From Mycobacterium ostraviense (GTDB taxonomy: Bacteria; Actinomycetota; Actinomycetes; Mycobacteriales; Mycobacteriaceae), in NCBI RefSeq assembly GCF_002705925.1, contig NZ_NKRE01000001.1, positions 3,803,625 to 3,867,624 on the forward strand: 64,000 nucleotides of DNA, given 5' to 3'. The first letter of the stretch is position 1; each line of letters starts with the position of its first letter. Shown piece after piece: positions 24,922-33,480 of this stretch. The notes under the pieces were generated by a model. It was not told where the DNA came from. It saw nothing but the letters and a program-made list of their open reading frames with translations, and did not search any database. Position numbers and translations under genes: made by a program.

Positions 24922-26232
24922 ATGAAAATTTCGTTGTTCTACGAATTCGCCCTGCCGCGTCCCTGGACCGTCGACGACGAACGCATCCTACTGCAGGATT
25001 GCCTCGACGAGGTCGAGGCCGCCGACAAGGCCGGCTTTTCCACCGTCTGGCTCACCGAGCATCACTTCCTCGAGGAATACTGTCATTCCACCGCACCCGA
25101 GATATTCCTGGCCGCGGCCAGCCAGCGGACCGATAACATCCGGTTGGGATTCGGCATCATGCACCTGCCGCCCGCGGTCAACCACCCCGCCCGGGTGGCC
25201 GAACGCATCGCCACCCTGGACCTGCTGTCCAACGGGCGGGTCGAGTTCGGCACCGGCGAATCATCCTCGGTCGGCGAACTAGGGGGATTCAACATCGATC
25301 CCGCCGACAAGCGGGCCCAATGGGAGGAGGCCCTCGAGGTCGCGATTCGGTGCATGATCGAGGAACCGTTCTCCGGTTTCCGCGGCGAGCACATCCAGAT
25401 GCCGGCGCGCAACGTCATTCCCAAGCCGATGCAAAAGCCGCACCCGCCGGTATGGGTCGCCTGCACCCGGCCGGCCACCGTCCAGATGGCCGCCCAGAAG
25501 TGTATCGGCGCGCTGAGTTTCGCCTATACCGGCCCGGGTCCGCTGACCGAGCGGGTGAACGGCTACTACAAGGAATTCGAGGAGAACGGCGTCCCGGTGA
25601 CGCCGCGGATCAACCCGAACATCCTGGCCATCGGCGGTGACCTGTCGATGATGGTCGCCCGGACAGACGACGAGGCGCTGCGGCGCCTCGGGCAGGGCGG
25701 CGGCTTCTTCTCGTTCGGCATCACGCACTACTACATGACCGGCGTGCACACACCCGGGCGCACGGGTGTGTGGACCCGCTATCTCGAAGAGGTGCAGAAG
25801 GATCCGACGCTGGCCTACGGGCCGGGACGCGGCGCCATCGGGTCGCCGGCCACCGTGCGCGAGTTCCTGCGCGGCTACGAGGAGAGTGGCGTGGACGAGA
25901 TCATTCTGCTGCTCAACCCGCGCAGTCACGAGGGCACCATGGAGTCCATCGAAATCATGGGCGCCGACGTGCTGCCGGAGTTCATCGAGCGCGACGCCAA
26001 AGCGGTCGCCGACAAGGCCGCCAGGCTCGCTCCCGTCATCGAGCGAATCGAGGCACGCCGGCCGGAAACACGACCCTTTGGCGCGCCCGCCTTCGACGAA
26101 AACTACTCATTCGGCGGCCTGCCGACCGGACGCGGCGGTAAGTTCACTGCCAGCGAGATTCCCGAAGCCATGGCGGAGATCAACGAGGGCCGCGTCATGG
26201 CGGCGCGCCGCGCAAAGGAGCAGTGTCAATGA
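24922..26232 (+). CDS. LLM-class flavin-dependent monooxygenase
   Basis: The 436-residue protein of the bacterial luciferase family shows MKISLFYEFALPRPW at the start, WLTEHHFLEEY near 44, LGFGIMHLPPAVNHPARVAERIATLDLLSNGRVEFGTG-type core and HPPVWVACTRPATVQMAA. Such enzymes use reduced FMN supplied by a separate reductase for oxygenation, for example Baeyer-Villiger-like or hydroxylation steps. A strong ribosome binding site (AGGAGG, 6 bases ahead) precedes the ATG. The extended C-terminus (about residues 370-436) is longer than in classical luciferases. Confidence 0.85.
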   Translation: MKISLFYEFALPRPWTVDDERILLQDCLDEVEAADKAGFSTVWLTEHHFLEEYCHSTAPEIFLAAASQRTDNIRLGFGIMHLPPAVNHPARVAERIATLDLLSNGRVEFGTGESSSVGELGGFNIDPADKRAQWEEALEVAIRCMIEEPFSGFRGEHIQMPARNVIPKPMQKPHPPVWVACTRPATVQMAAQKCIGALSFAYTGPGPLTERVNGYYKEFEENGVPVTPRINPNILAIGGDLSMMVARTDDEALRRLGQGGGFFSFGITHYYMTGVHTPGRTGVWTRYLEEVQKDPTLAYGPGRGAIGSPATVREFLRGYEESGVDEIILLLNPRSHEGTMESIEIMGADVLPEFIERDAKAVADKAARLAPVIERIEARRPETRPFGAPAFDENYSFGGLPTGRGGKFTASEIPEAMAEINEGRVMAARRAKEQCQ

Positions 26233-26252
26233 CACCGGAAGTTGGTTAGGCG

Positions 26253-27077
26253 TTGGGCCTGAACGACCTGTGGCGCTACGACGGCCGCCGTGCGGTGGTG
26301 ACCGGATGTTCCTCGGGCATCGGCGCGCAGGTCGTGCATCAACTCGCCGAACTCGGCGCGCACGTGGTCGGCTTGGACAAACATCGACCGGGCGACGAGA
26401 TCAACGACTTTCACGAGGTCGACCTCGCCGATCCGGATTCCATCGATCGGACCGTCGCAGCTCTCGGCGGACGCGTCGACACGCTGTTCAACGTCGCCGG
26501 CGTCTCCTCGGGGATCGGCGACCCGCTACTTGTCGTCACCATCAATTTCCTTGGGCTGCGCCATCTCACCGAGGCGCTGATGCCGATGATGGCCGCGGGC
26601 GCGTCGATTGTCAGCGTGTCATCGCTTGCCGCGGCGCACTACCGGGAACATCGGTGGGCAGTGGCTCCGCTGCTGAATACCACGACGATGCAAGAAGGTA
26701 TCCACTGGTGTCATCGCCACCCCGAGGCGGTGGGCAGCGGCTACCAATTGTCCAAGGAAGCCGTCATCCTCTACACCATGCGACGCACGGCTGACCTTGG
26801 TGCGCGCGGTATCCGGATCAACTGCACCGGGCCCGCGGTGACCGACACACCGATACTCGACCAGCTAAGGCGTGCCTATGGGCCGGAATTCCTCGACGAC
26901 ATCGCCAAGCCGCTGGGCCGGGTGGCCGATCCGGCCGAACAGGCCGCGGTGCTGCTCTTCTTGAACAGCCATGCCGCGAGCTATATTTCGGGTCAGGTCG
27001 TCTGGGTGGACGGCGGAAACCTGGGCGCCGCAGTCGCCGGTGAACTCGAGAAAGGACGGGCGCCATGGCCAGCCTAA
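26253..27077 (+). CDS. Short-chain dehydrogenase/reductase
   Basis: The 274-residue SDR has the cofactor motif TGCSSGIGAQVV near 18-29, NVAGVSSG for the NNAG position, and a SxnYxxxK catalytic set where Tyr and Lys are in GYQLSKEA. The stretch before it (HYREHRWAVAPLLNTTTMQEGIHWCHRHPEAVGSG) is a long insertion, reminiscent of 3-alpha-hydroxysteroid dehydrogenase/carbonyl reductase. The start appears to be TTG at 26253, as no ATG or GTG fits the conserved N-terminus. It overlaps the cyclase-family gene by 13 bp. Confidence 0.82.
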   Translation: MGLNDLWRYDGRRAVVTGCSSGIGAQVVHQLAELGAHVVGLDKHRPGDEINDFHEVDLADPDSIDRTVAALGGRVDTLFNVAGVSSGIGDPLLVVTINFLGLRHLTEALMPMMAAGASIVSVSSLAAAHYREHRWAVAPLLNTTTMQEGIHWCHRHPEAVGSGYQLSKEAVILYTMRRTADLGARGIRINCTGPAVTDTPILDQLRRAYGPEFLDDIAKPLGRVADPAEQAAVLLFLNSHAASYISGQVVWVDGGNLGAAVAGELEKGRAPWPA

Positions 27078-28054
27078 CCGAATTCAGGCGGGTGGCAAGC
27101 GATCTCAGCAACTGGGGCCGGTGGGGTGACGCGGACGAACTCGGAACGCTGAACTTCATCACCGCCGACACCGTCCGGCACGCCGCCAGCCTGGTCCGGC
27201 ACGGGAAGGTGTTCCCGCTCGGGGTGGACTTCGGGTCGTCCGGCCCACAGGGCGCTTTCGGGTTCCGGCACAACCCCATACACGTGATGACCGTGGACGG
27301 CGGCGATGCGAACACCCTGGGCCGGTACGGGCCGGGCTGGACGCAGAACCCGACGGCCGAACAGATGGGCAACTACCTGGTCGACAATCCGTTCCGGTTC
27401 AACGACGACATGGTCATCATGCCGTTGCAGGCGGCCACCCAGTGGGACGCGCTGTCGCACGTCTACTACGACGACCTGCTCTACAACGGCTTCCCGGCAA
27501 GTTCGGTGACCAGTCTGGGCGCCTACCACTGCGGCATCGACAAGGTCGACGTCAAGGGCATCACCTCGCGCGGTGTGCTACTGGACCTGGTGCGCCATCG
27601 CGGCGCGGAAGTCTTTCTCGAGCATGGCAACCCGATCACCCCGGAAGAACTGGACGACGTCGTCCGCGCCCAGGGCGTCACGGTCGGCCGCGGCGACATC
27701 GTGCTGATCCGAACCGGTTGGTGGGCACGGTATCTGATGACCGGTAACAAGACCGAGCGGTACTCCGGGCTGGACTGGCGCTGCGCCCAGTGGTTGCACG
27801 ATCACGAGATCGCCGCAGTGGCCTCCGACAATCTCCAGGTCGAAGACCCCGTTTCCGGAGTCGACGGCCTGTTCTTGCCGTTTCATCTGCTGTGCCTGCG
27901 TGACATGGGGCTGATGCTGGGCGAATACTGGGACCTCACGGCGCTGGCCGCCGACTGCGCCGCCGACGGCGTCTACGAGTTTCAGCTGATCGCGCCGCCG
28001 CTGAGATTCGTTGGCGCGGTGGGATCGCCGGTGAATCCCATCGCGATCAAGTGA
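27065..28054 (+). CDS. Cyclase-family metal-dependent hydrolase (PF04199)
   Basis: The 329-residue protein resembles kynurenine formamidase/cyclase-type enzymes: WGDADELGTLNFIT near the start, and TQWDALSHVYYDD near 135, corresponding to the family HxGTHxDxxxH metal site, here with Gln and Trp in front of Asp and with His kept. Later RTGWWARY and SDNLQVED are typical. Members hydrolyse amides, lactones or imides. In this operon it may open a lactone produced by the monooxygenase. The end overlaps the hydrolase gene. Confidence 0.78.
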   Translation: MASLTEFRRVASDLSNWGRWGDADELGTLNFITADTVRHAASLVRHGKVFPLGVDFGSSGPQGAFGFRHNPIHVMTVDGGDANTLGRYGPGWTQNPTAEQMGNYLVDNPFRFNDDMVIMPLQAATQWDALSHVYYDDLLYNGFPASSVTSLGAYHCGIDKVDVKGITSRGVLLDLVRHRGAEVFLEHGNPITPEELDDVVRAQGVTVGRGDIVLIRTGWWARYLMTGNKTERYSGLDWRCAQWLHDHEIAAVASDNLQVEDPVSGVDGLFLPFHLLCLRDMGLMLGEYWDLTALAADCAADGVYEFQLIAPPLRFVGAVGSPVNPIAIK

Positions 28055-28893
28055 TGCCGATACACCGCCGCACCGCCGTGGTCGACGGTCTGGTCACCAG
28101 TTATCTGGAGTCGGGCGCGGGTGACCCGGTGGTGCTGCTGCACGGCGGCGAATTCGGGGCCAGCGCCGAATTGGGCTGGGAACACAACATCGTCGCGCTG
28201 GCGAGGCGCTACCGCGTGCTGGCGCCCGACATGCTCGGGTTCGGGCAGTCGGCCAAGGTGGTGGACTTCGTCGACGGCCGCGGAATGCGCATCCGGCATG
28301 TGGCACGGTTCTGCGACGTTGTCGGCGTCGACTCCGCGCACTTCGCCGGCAATTCCATGGGCGCCATCATGCTGCTGACCGATGCCACCTCGGATGCGCC
28401 CCGGCTGCCGATCCGCACCATGGCGATCATCTGCGGCGGGGGAGAGATCGTCCAGAATCGGCACTTCGAGGCCCTGCAACGCTACGACGCCACGCTGCCG
28501 GGGATGCGGCGCATCGTCGAGGCGCTGTTCCACGACGCCCGCTATCCGGCCGATGAGGACTATGTGCGGCGCCGCTACCAGTCCAGCATCGCTCCGGGAG
28601 CGTGGGAAGCCCTGGCGGCAGCGCGGTTTCGCCGTCCTGGCGCTGAGCCGGAAGCTGTGCCGGCCTCGAAGCCGTCGAGTACGCGCCGCTATCAGCGCAT
28701 CACCGTGCCGACGCTCGTGGTCGAGGGGCGCGACGACAAGCTCCTGCCCGCCGGATGGGCCGCACAGCTCGCCGATCAGGTCAAGGATGGACGCGCGGTG
28801 GTGATCGACGACGCGGGCCACTGTCCGCAAATCGAGCAATCCCCGATCGTCAACGAACTCCTGCTGGACTTCTTCAGCCGTCAGAAGACGTAA
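28051..28893 (+). CDS. Alpha/beta hydrolase
   Basis: The 280-residue protein has LLHGGEFGASAELGWEHN, DMLGFGQSAK, the nucleophile elbow AGNSMGA (Ser near 100), DDKLLP and DDAGHCPQIEQ with the terminal His. The fold is that of meta-cleavage hydrolases, esterases and epoxide hydrolases; it is the second such enzyme of the cluster. GTG at 28051 overlaps the previous stop; ATG at 28054 is equally possible. The 3' end overlaps the convergent mmcO gene by 13 bp, closing the ring-cleavage operon. Confidence 0.82.
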   Translation: MMPIHRRTAVVDGLVTSYLESGAGDPVVLLHGGEFGASAELGWEHNIVALARRYRVLAPDMLGFGQSAKVVDFVDGRGMRIRHVARFCDVVGVDSAHFAGNSMGAIMLLTDATSDAPRLPIRTMAIICGGGEIVQNRHFEALQRYDATLPGMRRIVEALFHDARYPADEDYVRRRYQSSIAPGAWEALAAARFRRPGAEPEAVPASKPSSTRRYQRITVPTLVVEGRDDKLLPAGWAAQLADQVKDGRAVVIDDAGHCPQIEQSPIVNELLLDFFSRQKT

Positions 28894-30503
28894 TCCAGGC
28901 GGGTCATCATGCCGGCCGCCAGGTGATACATGGTGTGGCAGTGCATCACCCACGTACCCGGATTATCGGCGACGAGCACTGCCTGGACCTTCTGCTTGGG
29001 CAGGACGATCACGGTGTCCTTGCGGGCGCCGAGGGAACCGTCGGCTTTGATGATCTGATAGGTGTGGCCATGCAGGTGCATGGGGTGCCACATCATGGTG
29101 GTGTTGTCGAACACCAGAAGTTGGCGCTGGCCCTGGTGTACCTGCAGCGGCTTGGTCCTGCTGTAGGACTCACCGTTGATCGTCCAGTCGTACTTCGCCA
29201 TGGTGCCGCCCAACACGACGGGAAGTTCGAGGCCGGGTTCGGCCCGGCCCAGATTAGCCGACGTTGTGGCGGTGAACATCTCGATGGTGCCCACCCTCTT
29301 GGTGAGTTCCGCCGGCCGGAACTGCGGATCGGGCGCGCTGCCCGCACCGGTGGACAGCAGCGAACGTGCCACGGCGTTCTTGCCTTCGGCGAGCGCGACG
29401 AGCGGGAAGACACCGGATGCTGCCCTCACGATGACGTCGTAACGTTCGCCCATGCCGATCAGCAGCGCGTCGACCGGTGTCGGCAGCACCGGGTAACCGT
29501 CGGTGTGGGTGACCGTCATCGAATGTCCGGCCAACGCGACGCGGAACGCCGTATCGGCAGCGGCATTGATGATCCGGATCCGGATTCGCTGTCCCGGTTT
29601 GGCATTGAAGGTCGTGGGGGCCGCGGGGATACGGCCGTTGATCAGGTAGTAGGGGTAGGCGACCTCGCCGGCGTCGCCGCCGAGCAAGTCGCTGCTGGCC
29701 ACGTCGCCGCCGGGCATCCCGGGCATCGGGGACGACGGCGTGGTCTCGGTGGTGGTCGTCGTGCTCGTGGTACTTGTCGTGCTCGTCGTATCTGTCGTGG
29801 TTGGCGGGGTCGTGCTTGGCGGGGTGGGCATGGGCATTGCGGTGGGCTTGTTCGGGTCGACCAGGGCGTCGTAAATCTGTTGCGGACTCTTGCCCACGCC
29901 GTCGGTCCAATCATCAAGCACAACAATCCATTCCGCGTCGTAGCGTCCCGGTTCGGTCGGATCGTCAATGATGACGGGCAGATAAAGCCCCATGTCCTCT
30001 TCGAGGCCGACGTGCGGATGAGCCCAGTAAGTGCCCGGATCAGGGACCGAGAATCGGTAGGTGAAGTCGTGGCCAGCCTCGATGTTCGGGGTGGCGGGCA
30101 CGGCACCGTCCATGTCGTTGCGCAGCGCGATGCCGTGCCAGTGCACCGACGTCGGATGATCGAGCCGATTCGTCACCGCGACGACAATCTCGTCGCCGAC
30201 GGCGGCCCGGATCAGCGGTCCCGGGATCGTGTTGCCATAAGCCAGCGTACGGGTGATCGGCCCGCCGAGGTCGACCTCCGCCTGCTGCGGGGTCAGGCTG
30301 GCGGTTACGGTTCGCCCGCTGTGCGGCCGGGCCCGCTCGGCCGCGTCGATTGCGGCAGCCATGGCCGTCTCGTCTGCCGAGTGTGTCTGTGAGTGGCCGC
30401 AACCGGCCAGCGCCAACCCACCGGCGATTCCGGCGCCGATAAAGCCGCGCCTGCTGAGCTGTACTCCGCCCAGGGGATGACCGCTCGTTGGCAGTACCGG
30501 CAT
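28881..30503 (-). CDS. mmcO: Multicopper oxidase, MmcO-like lipoprotein
   Basis: The product has 540 residues from ATG at 30503 with ribosome binding site GAGGAG. N-terminal twin-arginine signal SRRGF (17-21) and lipobox LAGC (Cys35) predict Tat export and lipid anchoring. Copper ligands are in HWHG and HPHVG (T2/T3 sites) and in HPMHLHGH and HCHTMYHLAAGM near the C-terminus. An unusual Thr/Ser/Pro-rich linker followed by MPGMPGG sits between the first and second cupredoxin domains. In M. tuberculosis the homologue oxidises Cu(I) and gives copper resistance under RicR control; the box upstream here fits that. It overlaps the end of the convergent hydrolase gene. Confidence 0.9.
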   Translation of the reverse strand: MPVLPTSGHPLGGVQLSRRGFIGAGIAGGLALAGCGHSQTHSADETAMAAAIDAAERARPHSGRTVTASLTPQQAEVDLGGPITRTLAYGNTIPGPLIRAAVGDEIVVAVTNRLDHPTSVHWHGIALRNDMDGAVPATPNIEAGHDFTYRFSVPDPGTYWAHPHVGLEEDMGLYLPVIIDDPTEPGRYDAEWIVVLDDWTDGVGKSPQQIYDALVDPNKPTAMPMPTPPSTTPPTTTDTTSTTSTTSTTTTTETTPSSPMPGMPGGDVASSDLLGGDAGEVAYPYYLINGRIPAAPTTFNAKPGQRIRIRIINAAADTAFRVALAGHSMTVTHTDGYPVLPTPVDALLIGMGERYDVIVRAASGVFPLVALAEGKNAVARSLLSTGAGSAPDPQFRPAELTKRVGTIEMFTATTSANLGRAEPGLELPVVLGGTMAKYDWTINGESYSRTKPLQVHQGQRQLLVFDNTTMMWHPMHLHGHTYQIIKADGSLGARKDTVIVLPKQKVQAVLVADNPGTWVMHCHTMYHLAAGMMTRLDYVF

Positions 30504-30593
30504 GGACAGCTCCTCGTCTCCGTTGATTCGGGCCCGCGCTACTACCCTGCTAGGACATCGACAGTCGCGCAACCCGCAATGCCGCACCTTTAG

Positions 30594-30616
30594 TATATAC
30601 CCCCTAGGGGTATATA
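30594..30616. promoter_or_regulatory. RicR/CsoR-type copper box
   Basis: Arms TATATACCCC (30594-30603) and GGGGTATATA (30607-30616) around CTA form a perfect palindrome. It contains the TACCC-N5-GGGTA arrangement known for RicR in mycobacteria and lies 91 bp before the mmcO start. This supports copper-induced transcription of mmcO. Confidence 0.8.
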
Positions 30617-30935
30617 GCGACCGACGTTAACCTTCGGCAGGCGGTGTGAACGCCGATTGCCGTGTGGGGCGGTTTGATTCCGGTGGGACTCGCCACCGTC
30701 GCCGGGCTCTACGCGCTGGACAGATCTTCGCAACGGCACCCCACCCTGCCTTCCTTCGGGCGCTGCCCGGCTCCGACATCACGAATGACAGTAGGACCGA
30801 TAACGATCCCGGCCGAACCTCGCGCCAGCTCGTCGATACCGCGCAGCCAGGGGTTATGAAGAGCGCCAAGGTAACTGACTTCGGTCCGGATATCGGCTAT
30901 TCCGAAGCCAGGCGGCGATCCGGAGGTGGGGCGAG
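30617..30935. other. Gene-free stretch of 319 bp before a PPE gene
   Basis: No supported gene. It carries the divergent promoter side of the copper box and the leader of the PPE gene, ending in GGAGGTGGGGCGAG just before the GTG at 30936. Short open frames on both strands lack motifs. Confidence 0.5.
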
Positions 30936-31847
30936 GTGGATTTCGGAGCATTACCACCCGAGATCACTTCAGCGAGAATGTATGCGGGTGCTCGGTCGGA
31001 GCCGCTGCTACGTGCCGCTGCGGCCTGGAACAAACTGGCTGACGACTTATACGGCACTGCCGCGTCCGTTGGTTCGATCACTTCGGCACTGACCGACGAA
31101 GGGTGGCGGGGCCCGGCGTCGGATTCGATGGCTGCCGCGGTAGCTCCCTACCTGCGTTGGCTGACCGGTACCGCCGGAGCGGCCGAACAGATCGCGGGCC
31201 AGGCCCGGGCGGCTGCCTGTGCCTTCGAGAACGCCTTCGCCGCCACGGTGCCGCCCCCGGTGATAGCCGCCAACCGCGCTCGGCTGGCATCTCTGATCGC
31301 CGCAAATGCGACCGGTCAGGACACACCCGCCATCGCAGCTCTCGAGGCCGACTACAGCGAAATGTGGGCCCGGGATGCCTGTGCGATGTATCGCTACGCC
31401 AACGCTTCGGCGGCGGCCGCTACCCTGACGCCGTTGGCTCTCCCGACGCTGGGGGACAACCTGCCCGGGTTCCAGGAGTGGAGTGCCGACGCCGGGATGC
31501 CCGATATGTTGGCCCAAACGATGGCGCAAACGATGGCCGGGGTACCTGCTGCGCTGCGCAGCCTCGGGCGGCCGGTGCAACCCGTGTCTGCGGCCTCGAC
31601 GATCGCGAACATGCTGCGGTTCAAGCCTTTACCGTCGCCGGTGAGTGCCTTCGTGGGGGCGATCAGTGCCCCGTTGGCCATGACGCCGGCTGCGATGGCT
31701 ACGAAGGTGTCCGGCTCATCACGGCTGGTGGTGTCGGCGGCCTGGAGTCGCGCCGCTTTGGTCGGCAGGATGTCGGTACCGCGCAGTTGGGGTGTGGCCG
31801 CGTTGGGTGCAACCGGTGTCCCGTCCACCGCTAAATCAACTGCTTGA
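30936..31847 (+). CDS. PPE family protein
   Basis: The 303-residue protein begins MDFGALPPEITSARMYAGA and has the complete about 180-residue PPE domain, including VPPPVIAANRARLASLIAAN and YSEMWARDACAMYRY. The C-terminal 120 residues are short and show neither clear MPTR repeats nor a complete SVP block. PPE proteins are exported by ESX systems with a PE partner; no PE gene is adjacent. GTG at 30936 is fixed by the conserved start and a good GGAGG. The last codons overlap the likely TetR operator for the following SDR gene. Confidence 0.9.
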   Translation: MDFGALPPEITSARMYAGARSEPLLRAAAAWNKLADDLYGTAASVGSITSALTDEGWRGPASDSMAAAVAPYLRWLTGTAGAAEQIAGQARAAACAFENAFAATVPPPVIAANRARLASLIAANATGQDTPAIAALEADYSEMWARDACAMYRYANASAAAATLTPLALPTLGDNLPGFQEWSADAGMPDMLAQTMAQTMAGVPAALRSLGRPVQPVSAASTIANMLRFKPLPSPVSAFVGAISAPLAMTPAAMATKVSGSSRLVVSAAWSRAALVGRMSVPRSWGVAALGATGVPSTAKSTA

Positions 31848-31852
31848 CTTAA
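31832..31852. promoter_or_regulatory. Copy of the TetR operator from 34220, before an SDR gene
   Basis: This 21-bp stretch matches the site at 34220-34240 at 19 of 21 positions; the shared core is TCAA-NN-GCTTGACTTAA. It lies 28 bp before the SDR start at 31880 and covers the stop codon of the PPE gene. The match to the site in front of a tetR gene 2.4 kb away suggests one regulator for both. Confidence 0.7.
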
Positions 31853-31879
31853 GGTGGCGCGCGCCGATTAACTCGTCGT

Positions 31880-32689
31880 GTGGTCAAAGAACTGGCCGGA
31901 AAGGTCGCCGTCGTCACCGGTGGGGCATCCGGTATCGGCCGTGCCACGGTTGAGCGGTTTGTGGGCGAGGGCGCGCGGGTGGTCATCGCTGACGTCGAAG
32001 CGGACATGGGCCAGGCGCTGGCGACCCGCATGGGGCCCGAAACCATGTTCCGGCGCACCGACGTTTCCGACCCGGCACAGGTAGGGGCGGTGGTGGCAGC
32101 CGCCGTCGACACGTTCGGCGGCTTGCACATCATGGTGAACAACGCCGGTGTCTCCGGAACCATGCACCGCCGATTCCTCGACGACGACCTGGCCGATTTC
32201 CACCGGGTCATGGCCGTCAATGTCCTGGGGGTCATGGCCGGCACCCGCGATGCCGCCCGGCACATGGCCGCGCACGGCGGCGGATCCATCGTCAACCTCT
32301 CCTCGATCGGGGGCATCCAGGCCGGCGGCGGGGTAATGACCTACCGCGCGTCGAAGGCGGCGGTCATCCAGTTCACCAAATCGGCGGCAATCGAGTTGGC
32401 GCACTATGAAATTCGAGTCAACGCCATCGCCCCGGGCAACATTCCCACGCCGCTCTTGGCGACGTCAGCTGCGGGGATGAGTCGGGAGGAACTCGAGCGG
32501 TATACGGCGGCGATTCGCCAGACCATGCGCGACGACCGGCCGCTGAAGCGTGAGGGCACGCCCGAGGACATCGCGGAGGCGGTGTTGTATTTCGCTAGCG
32601 AACGGTCCCGCTATGTCACCGGAACCGTGCTCCCGGTGGACGGCGGGACGGTGGCGGGCAAGGTGATTCGATCCGCGCGCCGAACGTGA
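31880..32689 (+). CDS. Short-chain dehydrogenase/reductase
   Basis: The 269-residue classical SDR has TGGASGIGR near 13-21, NNAGVSG near 90, the catalytic Ser in NLSSIGG near 140 and Y-x3-K in TYRASKAA near 156, and the C-terminal VLPVDGG. It would oxidise or reduce a hydroxyl/keto group with NAD(P). GTG at 31880. The gene stands alone between a PPE gene and a regulator remnant, but its promoter carries the same operator as the TetR-led P450 operon at 34269, so it is probably a detached member of that pathway. Confidence 0.87.
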   Translation: MVKELAGKVAVVTGGASGIGRATVERFVGEGARVVIADVEADMGQALATRMGPETMFRRTDVSDPAQVGAVVAAAVDTFGGLHIMVNNAGVSGTMHRRFLDDDLADFHRVMAVNVLGVMAGTRDAARHMAAHGGGSIVNLSSIGGIQAGGGVMTYRASKAAVIQFTKSAAIELAHYEIRVNAIAPGNIPTPLLATSAAGMSREELERYTAAIRQTMRDDRPLKREGTPEDIAEAVLYFASERSRYVTGTVLPVDGGTVAGKVIRSARRT

Positions 32690-32740
32690 AGCCACTGCGA
32701 ACATTTCGCGGAATTGTCGCACTCAGTACACGTTCGGCGA
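32678..32740. repeat. Dispersed palindrome, copy 1 (also at 59242)
   Basis: The outer arms CGCCGAACGTG and CACGTTCGGCG pair perfectly, with an inner ACTGCGA/TCGCACT-type pairing, around a loop at 32701-32716. The right arm (32717-32740) is identical over 24 bases to that at 59282-59305. It covers the stop codons of both convergent genes, so it may act as a terminator as well as being a repeat. Confidence 0.75.
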
Positions 32741-32986
32741 AGGTGTGGCGGGTGCATGGCTATGGCGGGCCGCTTCTTGGGCGAGCTGCACCCGGGAGGT
32801 CATACTCAGCTTGGTGTAGACGTGGGTGAGGTGTGACTGCACGGCGCGTGGTGAGACGAAAAGTTTCGCGCAGTACGCGTTGGAGAAGCACGGTCGCCGT
32901 CTGCTCTGGTTGGGTTCCCACAGCTGGGTTGATCCCTCGACATCGGCCAACAGCAGCGTCACCGTTCCGGTCGGCAAGGTGCTCAT
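32723..32986 (-). pseudogene. Remnant of cyclase/LuxR regulator, two ends joined
   Basis: The 87-codon frame from ATG at 32986 starts STLPTGTVTLLLADVEGSTQLWE, the beginning of an adenylate/guanylate cyclase domain. After about 12 codons of mixed sequence it continues as KLFVSPRAVQSHLTHVYTKL...RVQLAQEAARH, the recognition part of a LuxR helix-turn-helix. In mycobacteria these are opposite ends of regulators of about 1000 residues with a central ATPase. The whole middle is gone. The frame has stayed open, but no function is expected. Between 32987 and 33273 no gene is seen. Confidence 0.8.
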
Positions 32987-33273
32987 ACCCGGCTCACTCC
33001 AGTCCGCCAGGGCAAAATCCGCGCCTGGATGCGTGTCGCTCATGCCAGCCAGCATGCGGTTTCGTCGGCGGCGAAACATCAGCGAAAACGCGTAGAACGG
33101 CCTGGCTCCGGTGCGGATCTCCCACGGCTCTGCCGCTGGGCGCGATGGCGAGTGGTCACGTGAATCACACGAGTCACTGAGGGTCGGGGTACGCGTTGTG
33201 CCCGTCTATCAGCGACAGTGCCGGGCGCAGGTTGGCAACTGAAGCTCTGGTATCAATCAGGTATCATTTCGTC

Positions 33274-33480
33274 ATGGGGATGACGCTACGCACCAGTGCT
33301 GAGCAGACGGAAGCGCTGCGCAGGCAGGCGGCCGCCGAGGGACGGTCGATGCAGGCCGTCGCACTGTCGGCCATCGACGAATACATCGCGCGGCGCACGC
33401 ACAAGGCGAAGGTTGCTGCGGCTCTGCAGCGCGTGGTGCGGGAGGAGGCCGGGGTCCTGCGGCGTCTTAAGGACGCATGA
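33274..33480 (+). CDS. Antitoxin of a Doc-type toxin-antitoxin pair
   Basis: This 68-residue basic protein begins MGMTLRTSAEQTEALRRQAA, with a short beta strand plus helices (residues 2-45) as in ribbon-helix-helix antitoxins, and a Lys/Arg-rich C-terminus that would cover the toxin. The stop overlaps the toxin ATG by 4 bp (ATGA). Direct repeat GGTATCA-ATCA-GGTATCA at 33249-33266 just upstream may be the binding site for autoregulation. ATG at 33280 is an alternative start. The family call rests on gene order and size. Confidence 0.75.
   Translation: MGMTLRTSAEQTEALRRQAAAEGRSMQAVALSAIDEYIARRTHKAKVAAALQRVVREEAGVLRRLKDA

Noticed and set aside
17352..28893. Assignment of the cluster to cholesterol catabolism because of KstD-like enzymes
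   Set aside because: No KstR-type boxes, no HsaA-D set, no KshAB and no Mce genes are seen; only the dehydrogenase family is shared.
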